Shown in pieces: positions 33,334 to 42,266 of a DNA stretch of 64,000 bases. The position numbers and the translations under genes are program-made. The first letter of the stretch is position 1. Each line of letters starts with the position of its first letter. The stretch comes from Latescibacteria bacterium UBA6620 (GTDB lineage Bacteria; Latescibacterota; UBA2968): positions 51,377-115,376 of the forward strand of contig DJHM01000018.1 in assembly GCA_002433075.1 (NCBI GenBank). Reading direction: 5' to 3'. Under the pieces are notes generated by a model, which searched no databases, had not been told where the DNA came from, and saw only the letters and a program-made list of their open reading frames with translations.

Positions 33334-36300
33334 ATGTTGAAGAAACTCGGGACTGCTTTTCTCTGGCTCATCGCGATCTTCATGCTCTCGTCCGTAACGA
33401 TCTTCAACCCGGGTCAGGTTACGGATTTTTTCGTCAAGCTCTTCAACATCCAGCCGTCGATTCCTGAGATCCAGCCGGTCGTGGTTACCGAGCGCGACCA
33501 GGAAATCAAGCAGATCTCCGAAGCCATTACCGAAGCCGACGTCCGGAACACGATGTCATCTCTTACGACTCACGCGTCTCGAGTGCCCGGATACTCTGGA
33601 CATCGTGCGGCATTCGATTTCGTTCAGAGCGAGTTCAAGAGGCTGGGCATTGTCGCCGAGGTCGAACAGCACGACGTCACGGTCCCGATCGATAGAGGGG
33701 CGTCCATCACGGTGGATGGGGGCGGGGAGATCATCGAGGTCTTTGGGTTGTGGCCTAATCACGTCCAGACCCCGACTGTGCCCGCCGGGGGAATCCAGGG
33801 ACCTGTCGTTTATGGGGGGAAGGGATCTTTCAAAGAGCTGAGCGGCAAGCCGATGCAGGGCAGCATCGTCTTACTCGATTTCGATTGCGGGCAGGATTAC
33901 TTCAACCCACGAATGCTGGGAGCTGCGGCTGTCGTTTTCTTCGACAATGGGAGGGTGACTCGTCAGGAGGCGTCGGACAAGTTTCTTCTGGTACCCGCCG
34001 ATCTGCCGAGGTTCTGGGTTGAATCGGAAGGGGCTCAGAGACTCCTATCGCTGACAGAGACACAGACATCGGTCACTCTTCAGTCGAAAATGACCTGGGA
34101 AGAAGTTCCGTCCTGGAACCTGATCGCCACGGTCCCCGGACTCGACGAGTACATTACAGACCGCCAGGAGCGGAAGTGGAAGGACCAGATCGTCGTCCTT
34201 AGCGCCTTCTACGACGCGATCTCGGTCGTTCCTGCCCGCGCCCCTGGAGCTGAGAATGCTACCGGCATGGCCGCCCTGCTTCACCTCGCAGAAGTTCTGA
34301 AGAACAATCCTCCGAAATACACCGTCAAGTTTCTGGCCACAGGTTCGCACTTCCAGAGCTTGAGAGGCATACTCGACTTCCTCTATCGGCATTCTCGGGA
34401 GAGCGAGTTCTTCCGGGAGATCATGCCCGACGAGGAGAAGATTGATTTCAGATTGTTCGTTGGGCTGGATCTGTCCAGTGAATCAGATCAGATCGCGAGT
34501 TTCTCGCACGGCACCTTCAACAACAACACGTGGCTGACGGACAACTACCTCAATAACCTCCTTGCTCCTTACGCCGATAAGTTTGACGCCTACCTGGCCC
34601 GGGTATTCCCAGGCGAAGTTCGCCACATCGACGCGATCGCCCCACCCAAGCGTACGTGGAAGAATTTCATGCCGGTCAGGCTAGGGTTTGACAGTGAGAT
34701 GGTCACGTTGGTCGGAAAAGAGGGTATCACGATCGCCGCGCCCTCCACGAGTCGACGTCTGGTCGACACACCGCTGGATAATCTCGAAAATCTGAACATT
34801 GCGAACCTGACGCGGCAGACTCAGACTCTCGCCGGTGCGTTCCTGAAAGCGGTCGAGGATCCCGACTTCTTCAGGGTGTCCAAGCTGAAGCTCCAGGATC
34901 GTGGCCACGCCCTCAAGGGGCGCATTGTCAAATACGACCGCAACATCGACTTCGCTCTGCCCAGAGTGCCCATATCGGGCGCCCTCGTGACCTACCAGCA
35001 GATCGGGCCGACGAACAGCGCAGCCGGGGTTCGCACCCTGGTCGTCGACAAAGCCACGACGGGCCCGACCTATGAGGCACGGTTTGGAAGCGGACCGGAA
35101 TTCGGGCCTGCCGATCAGGTGGCCAAGACGGGGTGGTTCGAATTTCCCATCATGGTCAATCGGTTCAGCAATGCGGTTCTGGCCTACGATTTCGACGAGG
35201 ACGGTCGAATTGCATACGCCCCCGATTTCGGGACGGAGGGTGACAGCGGAGGAGCCTCCAACTCAAAGTCGAAGTTCCCCACCCTACAAAAGTACGGGTG
35301 GTGGGAAAATGAGATGATGGAAGTCTTGTTCGAGAGTCGGTCGCTGAGTGTGTTCGAAATCATCGACTCGAGCTACCTTACGGCTCTGGACAAAATGGTG
35401 ATTCTCAACGAAGACGACGTGGCGCCGCTTGAGTATAGCTTCTCCTATGTGCAAGCCCAGAGCACCCTCGAAGGGGATGTCACGCGGGCGGGCGTCGCTT
35501 TTGCCCGTTACCGACCCGAAAATGGGGAGTCAGACCCCCTTAAGGTTCTGATGAGCACAGGGTTGTTCGGAGTCAAGTATCTCCTCCTGAACGCACCCAT
35601 GGATCTGCTCGAGAACCCCATCGACAAATGGGACGTCGATGAAGCGTTAAAGAAGCGGGCGCGTGGTGCTGGCCATACGAGTGGCGTGATTTTCAGGCCT
35701 TCGTTCGAAGCGGCCAAGGACATGTGGGTCGTCGACGATGTGCGGATGAAACAGCTCGCGCAATATGGAATCGAGAACCAGCGACTCAATATGTTCCATA
35801 CCCGTGCGCGCGAAGCTTTGTTGAAGGCCCAGACGCATCTTGCCGAGTACGATTATGAAGGATTCATGGAAGCAGCCCGTCGTGCGTGGGGTCTGGAGGC
35901 ACGAGGCTATCCGGAAGTGATGTCGACCGCCAACGACACGGTGCGTGGCATTATCTTCTACTTCATTCTGCTTCTCCCGTTCTCGTTCTTCTGCGAGCGA
36001 CTGATCTTCGGCTTCCCCGACATCAGCCGTCGGCTCTTCGGCTTTGCCGGCTTCTTTTTCCTCTTCTTCCTGATTCTGAGGTTTGTCCATCCCGCCTTCA
36101 AACTGAGCAACTCTCCTTATATCATCTTTCTTGCCTTCGTCATTATGGCACTTGGTGGTGTCGCGATGGTGATCGTCGTGTCCAAGTTCGGCCAGGAAGT
36201 GCGGAAGATGAAAGCAGCAGCAGCGGGCATGTATGAAGCCGATGTGGGACGTCTTAGTGCGACGGCGGCCGCGATTACCCTGGGTATTTCCAACCTTCGC

Positions 36301-38103
36301 AAGCGTCCCCTGAGAACGGGCCTGACTGCGGTGACGCTGACGCTCTTGACCTTCACAACGCTGTCGTTCACCTCGGTCCAGACTTCCTTGCAGTTCTATA
36401 AACTGCCCCGAGACAACACGCCGTCTTACCAGGGCGTGCTGGTTCGTGACCGTGCCTGGCGTGGTATGCAGGAATCCGTGCTCGACTACCTGCGTAGTGA
36501 GTTTGACGGCCGCGCCACGGTCGTACCCCGGGCGTGGTACATGTCGCAGGTACGGGGCGAGCGGGCTTACGTAAACTTCGAGCGCGTAACGGAAGCCTCG
36601 GCGCCACCCAGGAGCCGGGCTACCTATATTGATTTCGATGTGGGTCTGACGACGGGTAAAGACAGTTTCGTCAATGCCATCATGGGAATGACACCCGATG
36701 AGCCGAAAGTTACGGACGTTGACCAGCACCTGGTCTCCGGACGGTGGTTTGACCCGGGTGAGGAATTCGTTTGTATTCTGCCAAACGACCTTGCGGAACT
36801 TGTGAGCATATACCCCGAAGACGTCGGCACCGCGAGGATCAAGGTCATGGGCCAGGTCTTCACGGTGATCGGCATCATTGATTCCGAGGGTCTGAACAAG
36901 TTCAAGGATCTCGATGACGAAAAACTGACCCCCGTCGATACGGTCAAGGAAAAGGATGACCTGGCCGACGCTCAGGGTCAGGATCCACGGGTCGTGGCTG
37001 CGGCTCCGATCGAAACCTTCACACACCTCGAATCGACGAACACCTTCATCGTACCCTACCAGTACGTGAGAGACGTCGGGGGCACCCTGAATTCTGTTGC
37101 TATCTCGGATTTCTTGGATGAAGCAGGGGCAGCCAAGCAGAATTTCATTCCGGACGTCGAGTCTTTCATGGCGCGGGTTTCTCTCACGATGTTTGTCGGT
37201 TACGAAGAGGGCGTGACGGTATACAGTTCGATCGGATCCACGACCCTGTCCGGTCTGGGGAGCCTGTTCGTGCCGATTCTGATCGCCTCCCTGATTGTTC
37301 TGAACACGATGATGGGGGCGGTCTACGAGCGGTTCAGGGAGATAGGCATATACTCGGCAGTCGGACTGGCGCCAAACCACATTTCTGCACTCTTCCTGGC
37401 AGAGGCCGGAGTGTTCGCCACACTGGGGGCCGTCTTCGGGTATTTGATTGGACAAGTGCTGGTCCTTGTGCTCTTCGAACGAGGTCTGCTTGGTGGGCTA
37501 GAACTGAACTACTCTTCGCTCTCCGCCATTTCGGCCACCCTGATCGTCATGGCGACGGTGTTCCTATCGACCCTCTATCCGGCAAAGAAAGCGGCTGACA
37601 TGGCTGTTCCGGATGTGACGAGAAAGTGGGAATTTCCGGAGCCGGATGGAGATCGCTGGGTGTTCGATTTCCCATTCACGGTCGGCGGGAGCGAGGTGTT
37701 GGGGATGTATACCTACCTCACGCGCGTATTCGAATCCTACGGAGAGGGGTCTGTGGGAGATTTCGTGGCCGACAACATCAAGTTCACATCACAGGACGTG
37801 AATGGTGAGCCTCAATACGAAATTCATCTCACAGCTTGGTTGGCTCCCTACGATCTGGGAATCAGTCAGAACGTGGAGCTCAAGGCGATTCCCGAAGGCG
37901 AACACAACATTTATCGTATCGAAGTTGTTATCAACCGGCTCAGTGGTGATGTGGCATCCTGGAAGAGAATCAACCGTGGATTCTTGAACGCACTCAGGAA
38001 ACGTTTCCTGGTTTGGAGAACGATCCCGGTCGATCTCAAGCACAACTACGCAGAAGAAGGCAAGCAGATCCTGTCAGGAGAAACGGCAGAGGCAACCGCA
38101 TAG
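33334..38103 (+). CDS. M28-like pseudo-peptidase fused to an FtsX/MacB-type permease
   Basis: From the ATG at 33334 (GGAGCG upstream), 1589 residues. A leader membrane helix (~5-25) is followed by a large extracytoplasmic part. At ~285-340 it has an M28 aminopeptidase-like core, but the ligands are altered: the HYD position reads AFYDAIS, GADDN reads PGAENATG, and the EE position reads ATGSHFQ. Three membrane helices lie near 870-950. An FtsX-like unit then begins with a helix at ~990 (TGLTAVTLTLLTFTTLSF). A MacB-like periplasmic domain follows and then three closing helices (~1305-1415). The last ~170 residues are soluble. No ATPase gene is adjacent. An OPT-like transporter follows after 27 nt. 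Confidence 0.82.
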   Translation: MLKKLGTAFLWLIAIFMLSSVTIFNPGQVTDFFVKLFNIQPSIPEIQPVVVTERDQEIKQISEAITEADVRNTMSSLTTHASRVPGYSGHRAAFDFVQSEFKRLGIVAEVEQHDVTVPIDRGASITVDGGGEIIEVFGLWPNHVQTPTVPAGGIQGPVVYGGKGSFKELSGKPMQGSIVLLDFDCGQDYFNPRMLGAAAVVFFDNGRVTRQEASDKFLLVPADLPRFWVESEGAQRLLSLTETQTSVTLQSKMTWEEVPSWNLIATVPGLDEYITDRQERKWKDQIVVLSAFYDAISVVPARAPGAENATGMAALLHLAEVLKNNPPKYTVKFLATGSHFQSLRGILDFLYRHSRESEFFREIMPDEEKIDFRLFVGLDLSSESDQIASFSHGTFNNNTWLTDNYLNNLLAPYADKFDAYLARVFPGEVRHIDAIAPPKRTWKNFMPVRLGFDSEMVTLVGKEGITIAAPSTSRRLVDTPLDNLENLNIANLTRQTQTLAGAFLKAVEDPDFFRVSKLKLQDRGHALKGRIVKYDRNIDFALPRVPISGALVTYQQIGPTNSAAGVRTLVVDKATTGPTYEARFGSGPEFGPADQVAKTGWFEFPIMVNRFSNAVLAYDFDEDGRIAYAPDFGTEGDSGGASNSKSKFPTLQKYGWWENEMMEVLFESRSLSVFEIIDSSYLTALDKMVILNEDDVAPLEYSFSYVQAQSTLEGDVTRAGVAFARYRPENGESDPLKVLMSTGLFGVKYLLLNAPMDLLENPIDKWDVDEALKKRARGAGHTSGVIFRPSFEAAKDMWVVDDVRMKQLAQYGIENQRLNMFHTRAREALLKAQTHLAEYDYEGFMEAARRAWGLEARGYPEVMSTANDTVRGIIFYFILLLPFSFFCERLIFGFPDISRRLFGFAGFFFLFFLILRFVHPAFKLSNSPYIIFLAFVIMALGGVAMVIVVSKFGQEVRKMKAAAAGMYEADVGRLSATAAAITLGISNLRKRPLRTGLTAVTLTLLTFTTLSFTSVQTSLQFYKLPRDNTPSYQGVLVRDRAWRGMQESVLDYLRSEFDGRATVVPRAWYMSQVRGERAYVNFERVTEASAPPRSRATYIDFDVGLTTGKDSFVNAIMGMTPDEPKVTDVDQHLVSGRWFDPGEEFVCILPNDLAELVSIYPEDVGTARIKVMGQVFTVIGIIDSEGLNKFKDLDDEKLTPVDTVKEKDDLADAQGQDPRVVAAAPIETFTHLESTNTFIVPYQYVRDVGGTLNSVAISDFLDEAGAAKQNFIPDVESFMARVSLTMFVGYEEGVTVYSSIGSTTLSGLGSLFVPILIASLIVLNTMMGAVYERFREIGIYSAVGLAPNHISALFLAEAGVFATLGAVFGYLIGQVLVLVLFERGLLGGLELNYSSLSAISATLIVMATVFLSTLYPAKKAADMAVPDVTRKWEFPEPDGDRWVFDFPFTVGGSEVLGMYTYLTRVFESYGEGSVGDFVADNIKFTSQDVNGEPQYEIHLTAWLAPYDLGISQNVELKAIPEGEHNIYRIEVVINRLSGDVASWKRINRGFLNALRKRFLVWRTIPVDLKHNYAEEGKQILSGETAEATA

Positions 38104-38130
38104 GGTCGCAAGCGATTCGGAGGTACAGCA

Positions 38131-40170
38131 GTGGCATCTGATCCAGAAGAGGAAGCCAGAGAACAAGAGCGGCAGTACGAGCACATCATGCCGCCCGATG
38201 CGCCGTACGAAGACGGCTTCAACATGAAGACTATCTGGGCGGTCTTCTTCGTCGGTCTCGTGATGCTTCCCGGCGCGATCTACCTGGGGCTTGTGACCGG
38301 TGGAAACATGGCGGGAGCGTCGGAGTGGGTGACGATCATTCTCTTTCTCGAGATCGCAAAACGGTCGTTCGTCCGTCTGAGGACCCAGGAACTGATCGTG
38401 ATTTACTGGGTCGCCGGTTTCCTTCTGAGCGTGGGTGTCAAGCTTGGGGGAGGGCCGCACACCTACGGAGGACCGTTTGGAGGTCTGATCTGGGATCAGT
38501 ATCTGATCCAGTCTCCGGCTGCAGAGGGGCTCGACAAGTACATGCCTGACTGGTTCGTGCCCCCTCTGAGTTCGGGGGTCTACGCCGCACGCACGTTTGT
38601 CGACACCGTCTGGATCAAGCCAGTTGCCATTCTGTTCCTCGTGACGATCCTGTCTCAGGTAGCGCGACTTTCTCTTGGATATGTGACGTTTCGAGTCACG
38701 AGCGATATCGAAAAGCTGCCGTTTCCAATGGCGCCCGTTCAGGCACGTGGAGCGACGGCGCTGGCCGAGACGTCGTCGAAACAGGAAGGTTGGCGCTGGC
38801 GTGTGTTCTCGACGGGAACCTGCATCGGGATGGTGTGGGGGCTCCTCTACATCGTTGTTCCGACTCTCTCCGGCGTTTTTCTGACCGAGAAGATCGAGAT
38901 CCTGCCGATACCGTTCATTGACTTTACGGGTGAGATCAAGAGTATTCTCCCCGCTGCCGTGTTCGGAATCGGTACTGACCTGATTCACATCTTCATCGGT
39001 TTTGTGCTCCCGTACTATGTCGTGTTCGGCTCGGCCGTCGGGTCCATCGTGGGTAACCTGGTCATCAACCCGGTGCTCTACAATGTGGGTGTTCTGCAGC
39101 GCTGGTCTCCGGGTATGACGGCCATTCCCGCCCGCGTGTCGAACGAATTCGACTTCTGGCTGAGCTTCAGTATCGGGTTGTCCCTCGTGATTGCTTTCAC
39201 AGGGTTCCTGACCGCGGGGCGCGCGATGTACAAGCACCGCAAGGAGAGTAAAGAAGCCGGGAAAGAAGGGAATCTGACCGAGGAACTGCCTGAGGGACGA
39301 GGGGACGTTTCGATGGTTTCGGCACTCACGGCGTGGGTGGTGGCAACGATCGGTTTCGTGATTCTGTGTCAGATTCTGGTTCCTGAGTTTCACTGGGGTT
39401 GGCTGGCGTTCTTCGGGTTCATCTATACGCCTATCTCCTCTTACATCGGGGCCCGGATGATTGGATTGACGGGTTCGCCCTACGGCGCCTCCATCCCTTA
39501 TCTGCGGCAGGCGGCCATCATCTTCTCCGGCTACGAGGGGATTTCGGCCTGGTTCGCTCCGCTTCCCATTCACGATCACGGCACGGCGGTGAGGACTTAC
39601 AAGCAGTTGGAGCTCACAAAGACGAAGTTCGTGAGTTACGTGAAGCTGACGGCGGTAACTACGGTTGTCGTCTTCGCCTGCAGCTTCTTGTTCTGGGAGT
39701 TCATCTGGCGACTCGAACCCATCCCCTCCAGTACTTACCCATACGTGCAGCTCTTGTGGCCGTTCGATGCCACCATGCAGACACTGTGGCTCAAGTCCAC
39801 TCTCCCTGGAGACTCGAGCGGTGGGGCCGTTGGTGTCGGGCTGCTGAAGGAAATCATCAAATGGGAACTGGTCGTCTCGGGGTTCCTGGCGGGTGGTGCG
39901 TTCTATGCGGTCCTTGTGGCACTCAAGGCCCCGACGCTGATCTTCTTCGGATTCGTCGGCTCCCTCTCTCAGTTCCCTCACCTGATCTTGCTCCAGTTCA
40001 TCGGTGCACTGCTCGGACGACACTACTTCTCCAAGCGATTCGGGGAGGCCAAGTGGAAAGCCTACACGCCCATTCTGCTGGCCGGTTATTCCTGTGGAAT
40101 GGGTCTGATCGGCATGACGTCCGTTTCGATCGCGTTGATTTCCAAGGCGGTTTCCTCGGTCGCATTCTAA
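38131..40170 (+). CDS. OPT-superfamily-like transporter
   Basis: This 679-residue polytopic protein has about 14 hydrophobic segments. It starts at a GTG after CGGAGG. The OPT hallmark LPFPMAPVQARGATALAE lies near 190-210. The N-terminal AIYLGLVTGGNMAG and the later SNEFDFWLSFSIG also suit the oligopeptide-transporter superfamily, in a divergent branch. It presumably takes up peptides or metal chelates using the ion gradient. Its position 27 nt after the pseudo-peptidase/FtsX protein suggests one system for recognising and importing peptides. A strong terminator follows. Confidence 0.78.
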   Translation: MASDPEEEAREQERQYEHIMPPDAPYEDGFNMKTIWAVFFVGLVMLPGAIYLGLVTGGNMAGASEWVTIILFLEIAKRSFVRLRTQELIVIYWVAGFLLSVGVKLGGGPHTYGGPFGGLIWDQYLIQSPAAEGLDKYMPDWFVPPLSSGVYAARTFVDTVWIKPVAILFLVTILSQVARLSLGYVTFRVTSDIEKLPFPMAPVQARGATALAETSSKQEGWRWRVFSTGTCIGMVWGLLYIVVPTLSGVFLTEKIEILPIPFIDFTGEIKSILPAAVFGIGTDLIHIFIGFVLPYYVVFGSAVGSIVGNLVINPVLYNVGVLQRWSPGMTAIPARVSNEFDFWLSFSIGLSLVIAFTGFLTAGRAMYKHRKESKEAGKEGNLTEELPEGRGDVSMVSALTAWVVATIGFVILCQILVPEFHWGWLAFFGFIYTPISSYIGARMIGLTGSPYGASIPYLRQAAIIFSGYEGISAWFAPLPIHDHGTAVRTYKQLELTKTKFVSYVKLTAVTTVVVFACSFLFWEFIWRLEPIPSSTYPYVQLLWPFDATMQTLWLKSTLPGDSSGGAVGVGLLKEIIKWELVVSGFLAGGAFYAVLVALKAPTLIFFGFVGSLSQFPHLILLQFIGALLGRHYFSKRFGEAKWKAYTPILLAGYSCGMGLIGMTSVSIALISKAVSSVAF

Positions 40171-40188
40171 GTTTGGCGTGAAACGGAA

Positions 40189-40230
40189 AAAGCTGCCCGG
40201 GCAGGTTCGTCGTGCCCGGGCAGCTTTCTT
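40189..40230. terminator. Strong bidirectional terminator
   Basis: AAAGCTGCCCGGGCA (40189-40203) pairs with TGCCCGGGCAGCTTT (40213-40227) around a 9-nt loop. It is followed by CTT and preceded by an A-run. It separates the OPT-like gene and the convergent flavin reductase gene. Confidence 0.92.
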
Positions 40231-40251
40231 ATATATGAGTTGTGGGGTTAC

Positions 40252-40809
40252 TCAGTAAGGACTGGGTTGGGTGTGTTGCCACGCTTTTACGGTAACCGTT
40301 CGAGCTAGCTCTTCGACGCGTTCGGATACCTCTTCATTTACGATTCTGGTTCGATTCTCTTCGAAGTCGTCTGAGGTGGCATAAACGGAGCGAGGGACAA
40401 TCCACGTTCTGAAGTAGAACATCAGACTGGCAGCAACGTCGAGGCTGCCCATGTAGCTGGATCTTCCACCTGCCGCCATCATGAGACCGACCACCTTATT
40501 TTCCATCGCCCGACCGAAGCGCTCGATGACGGCCTTCAGGCTGCTGTTCATCGTATGGTTGTAGATGGGGAATCCTATGAGGATGCCACCGGCTGTAACG
40601 AGGTCGTTACGGATGTCGTCAATGCCTTGGCTACCTTCCATGCCGTGGGGCAGGATGCGGTGATCCTTCAGGTCCACCAGGGTTGAAGGGCGATTCGTGG
40701 CTTTCAGAACCGAGTCGGCGTGACGACATAACAGTCGGCTGCGACTATTGTCCGAGAGGCTGCAGCTCAAAATACAGACAGATGGGCCCACCCGGATCTC
40801 CTTCCGCAT
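40252..40809 (-). CDS. NADPH-dependent FMN reductase-like flavoprotein
   Basis: This 185-residue protein from the ATG at 40809 has the flavodoxin-like PF03358 fold: an N-terminal phosphate loop (ILSCSLSDNSRSR), FPIYNHTMNSSLKAVIERFG near the flavin ring site, and GGRSSYMGSLDVAASLM. It would reduce FMN or quinones with NADPH. A stand-alone gene, divergent from the phosphoesterase gene. In-frame sequence upstream of 40809 lacks family similarity. Confidence 0.85.
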   Translation of the reverse strand: MRKEIRVGPSVCILSCSLSDNSRSRLLCRHADSVLKATNRPSTLVDLKDHRILPHGMEGSQGIDDIRNDLVTAGGILIGFPIYNHTMNSSLKAVIERFGRAMENKVVGLMMAAGGRSSYMGSLDVAASLMFYFRTWIVPRSVYATSDDFEENRTRIVNEEVSERVEELARTVTVKAWQHTQPSPY

Positions 40810-40910
40810 TCTCTCAGGGCACCGTGGCGATCGCCAAGAGGGTAGGGGCGTGTGCCCAATGACGTCAAGATACAACAAGGGAGCTTTCTCTGAACGAACG
40901 GATTGAAGCG

Positions 40911-42263
40911 GTGACTCCTCCGTTTTGCTTTGCCGTTGTTGGGGACACCCATTTCGCAGACATTCCCGCTCAGCGAGAGTTTGCCTGGAAGGCGCCAGGT
41001 ACGAGACCGCTCGATGCAGGCAAGTATGTTGAGAACGTCGATTACGCTCTGACTCCGATGATGGAGTCCCTGCGGTCGGCTGAGCCCGCGTTCGTACTTC
41101 TGACAGGCGATCTTGCCGAGGGCCAGGGGGCGAACGTGCGGCCGGAAGAACTGGCCGCAGCGGTTCGCTTCTTTTCTAGTCACGACTTGCCGCTTCTCTT
41201 CGCCCGGGGAAATCATGACCCGAGCCCAGCTTACGAGACCCACGTGCTGCCTCGAATCGAACGTGTGCTTGGAATGGAGGTTGATCGTTCCTACTACTCG
41301 TTCGAGATCGGGGGGTGTCGGTTTGTTGTTCTCGATTCCACTACGTGGGGTGATGGCGATGTGCAGAGGGGTTGGTTCGAGGGGATTCTTTCCGATTCGG
41401 TCGCGAGCGATCTGCGGTTGTTCGTCTTTGCCCATCATCCGGTCTGGCCCGTCTCCAGAGCTTTCTTCTCAAATCTGCAATTCTCGAGCGACCTGGCGCG
41501 CCTGTTGTCCATCTACGCGGTCGATGCCTACTTCTGTGGTCACACCCACAACCAGAGCATGATGCTGAAGACAACGTCTGGCTATCCGGTTCTTCAGTGC
41601 ATGGGAGCCCCGATCGGGTTACCCGAAGAACTGCCGACTCCACTAAACCGAGTGCAGGCACGGCTGGTCGGTGAGGACGAAGTGCTGTGGTCGTGGTCAG
41701 GCTATCTCGAGAATACTGCACCTGGGTGGTTCATCGTTCAGGTCCAGGAGGATCGAGTTGAAGTCCGATGGCATCATCTCAACCGTGGTGTCGAGTCCGT
41801 GGTGTCGTTTCGACAGTCCGGCATGCCCCATCAGATCTGGGAGCTGACGCACCCGGAAGATGCGCGCCTGATCTATCGCGACATTCCTCACCTTCGTCGT
41901 GCGTATCTCCGGTTCTGCGCGTGGGATGCCATGCGCCCAGGAAAGCAGGTCAGGTTGAACGGAGAATTCGTGGGGGATCTGCCCCATGGTGCTCAGTTCG
42001 CACCGAGGCGGATGGATCTCCCCGAGGCTGCACTGGCTCGCCTCGATCTGGTTAATCGAATCGAAATCGATGCCCCAGGTGTCGAGGCAAGTACGATCGG
42101 GAACCTTCAAATTGAGGCTGTATTGCCGGGTGGAAGGGTGGTTCGTACGCGGCCTACTGGCGATATCTACACGTGGTCGGACCGCTGGGATGCCTGGCGT
42201 GTACCCCGGATGCGCAAGATCATGCTGGGCCGACCTATCCGAACAACTCTCAGCTTCCGATAG
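40911..42263 (+). CDS. Calcineurin-like metallophosphoesterase
   Basis: The protein has 450 residues from a GTG. Dinuclear metal motifs: GDTHF (GDxH), LLTGDLAEG (GDxx), RGNHDPS (GNHD), HHPVWP, and CGHTHNQS (GHxH). All are present. The C-terminal ~190 residues form a beta-rich accessory domain with SFRQSGMPHQIWELTHPED and a region that looks like a glycoside-type sandwich. There is no clear signal peptide. Upstream, AAGGGAG sits 7 nt before an in-frame CTG (40890), a possible alternative start. The substrate is unknown. Confidence 0.85.
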   Translation: MTPPFCFAVVGDTHFADIPAQREFAWKAPGTRPLDAGKYVENVDYALTPMMESLRSAEPAFVLLTGDLAEGQGANVRPEELAAAVRFFSSHDLPLLFARGNHDPSPAYETHVLPRIERVLGMEVDRSYYSFEIGGCRFVVLDSTTWGDGDVQRGWFEGILSDSVASDLRLFVFAHHPVWPVSRAFFSNLQFSSDLARLLSIYAVDAYFCGHTHNQSMMLKTTSGYPVLQCMGAPIGLPEELPTPLNRVQARLVGEDEVLWSWSGYLENTAPGWFIVQVQEDRVEVRWHHLNRGVESVVSFRQSGMPHQIWELTHPEDARLIYRDIPHLRRAYLRFCAWDAMRPGKQVRLNGEFVGDLPHGAQFAPRRMDLPEAALARLDLVNRIEIDAPGVEASTIGNLQIEAVLPGGRVVRTRPTGDIYTWSDRWDAWRVPRMRKIMLGRPIRTTLSFR

Positions 42264-42266
42264 CGA

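Noticed and set aside
35647..37455. A 602-codon open frame antisense to the FtsX-like part
   Set aside because: Low-complexity His/Arg/Asp composition and complete overlap with a gene that has recognisable domains; no start signal.
38074..40023. A 649-codon open frame antisense to the OPT-like gene
   Set aside because: It is rich in Arg, Asp and His with no hydrophobic or domain structure. It mirrors the codon bias of the real membrane protein on the other strand, which has clear family motifs and a ribosome-binding site.
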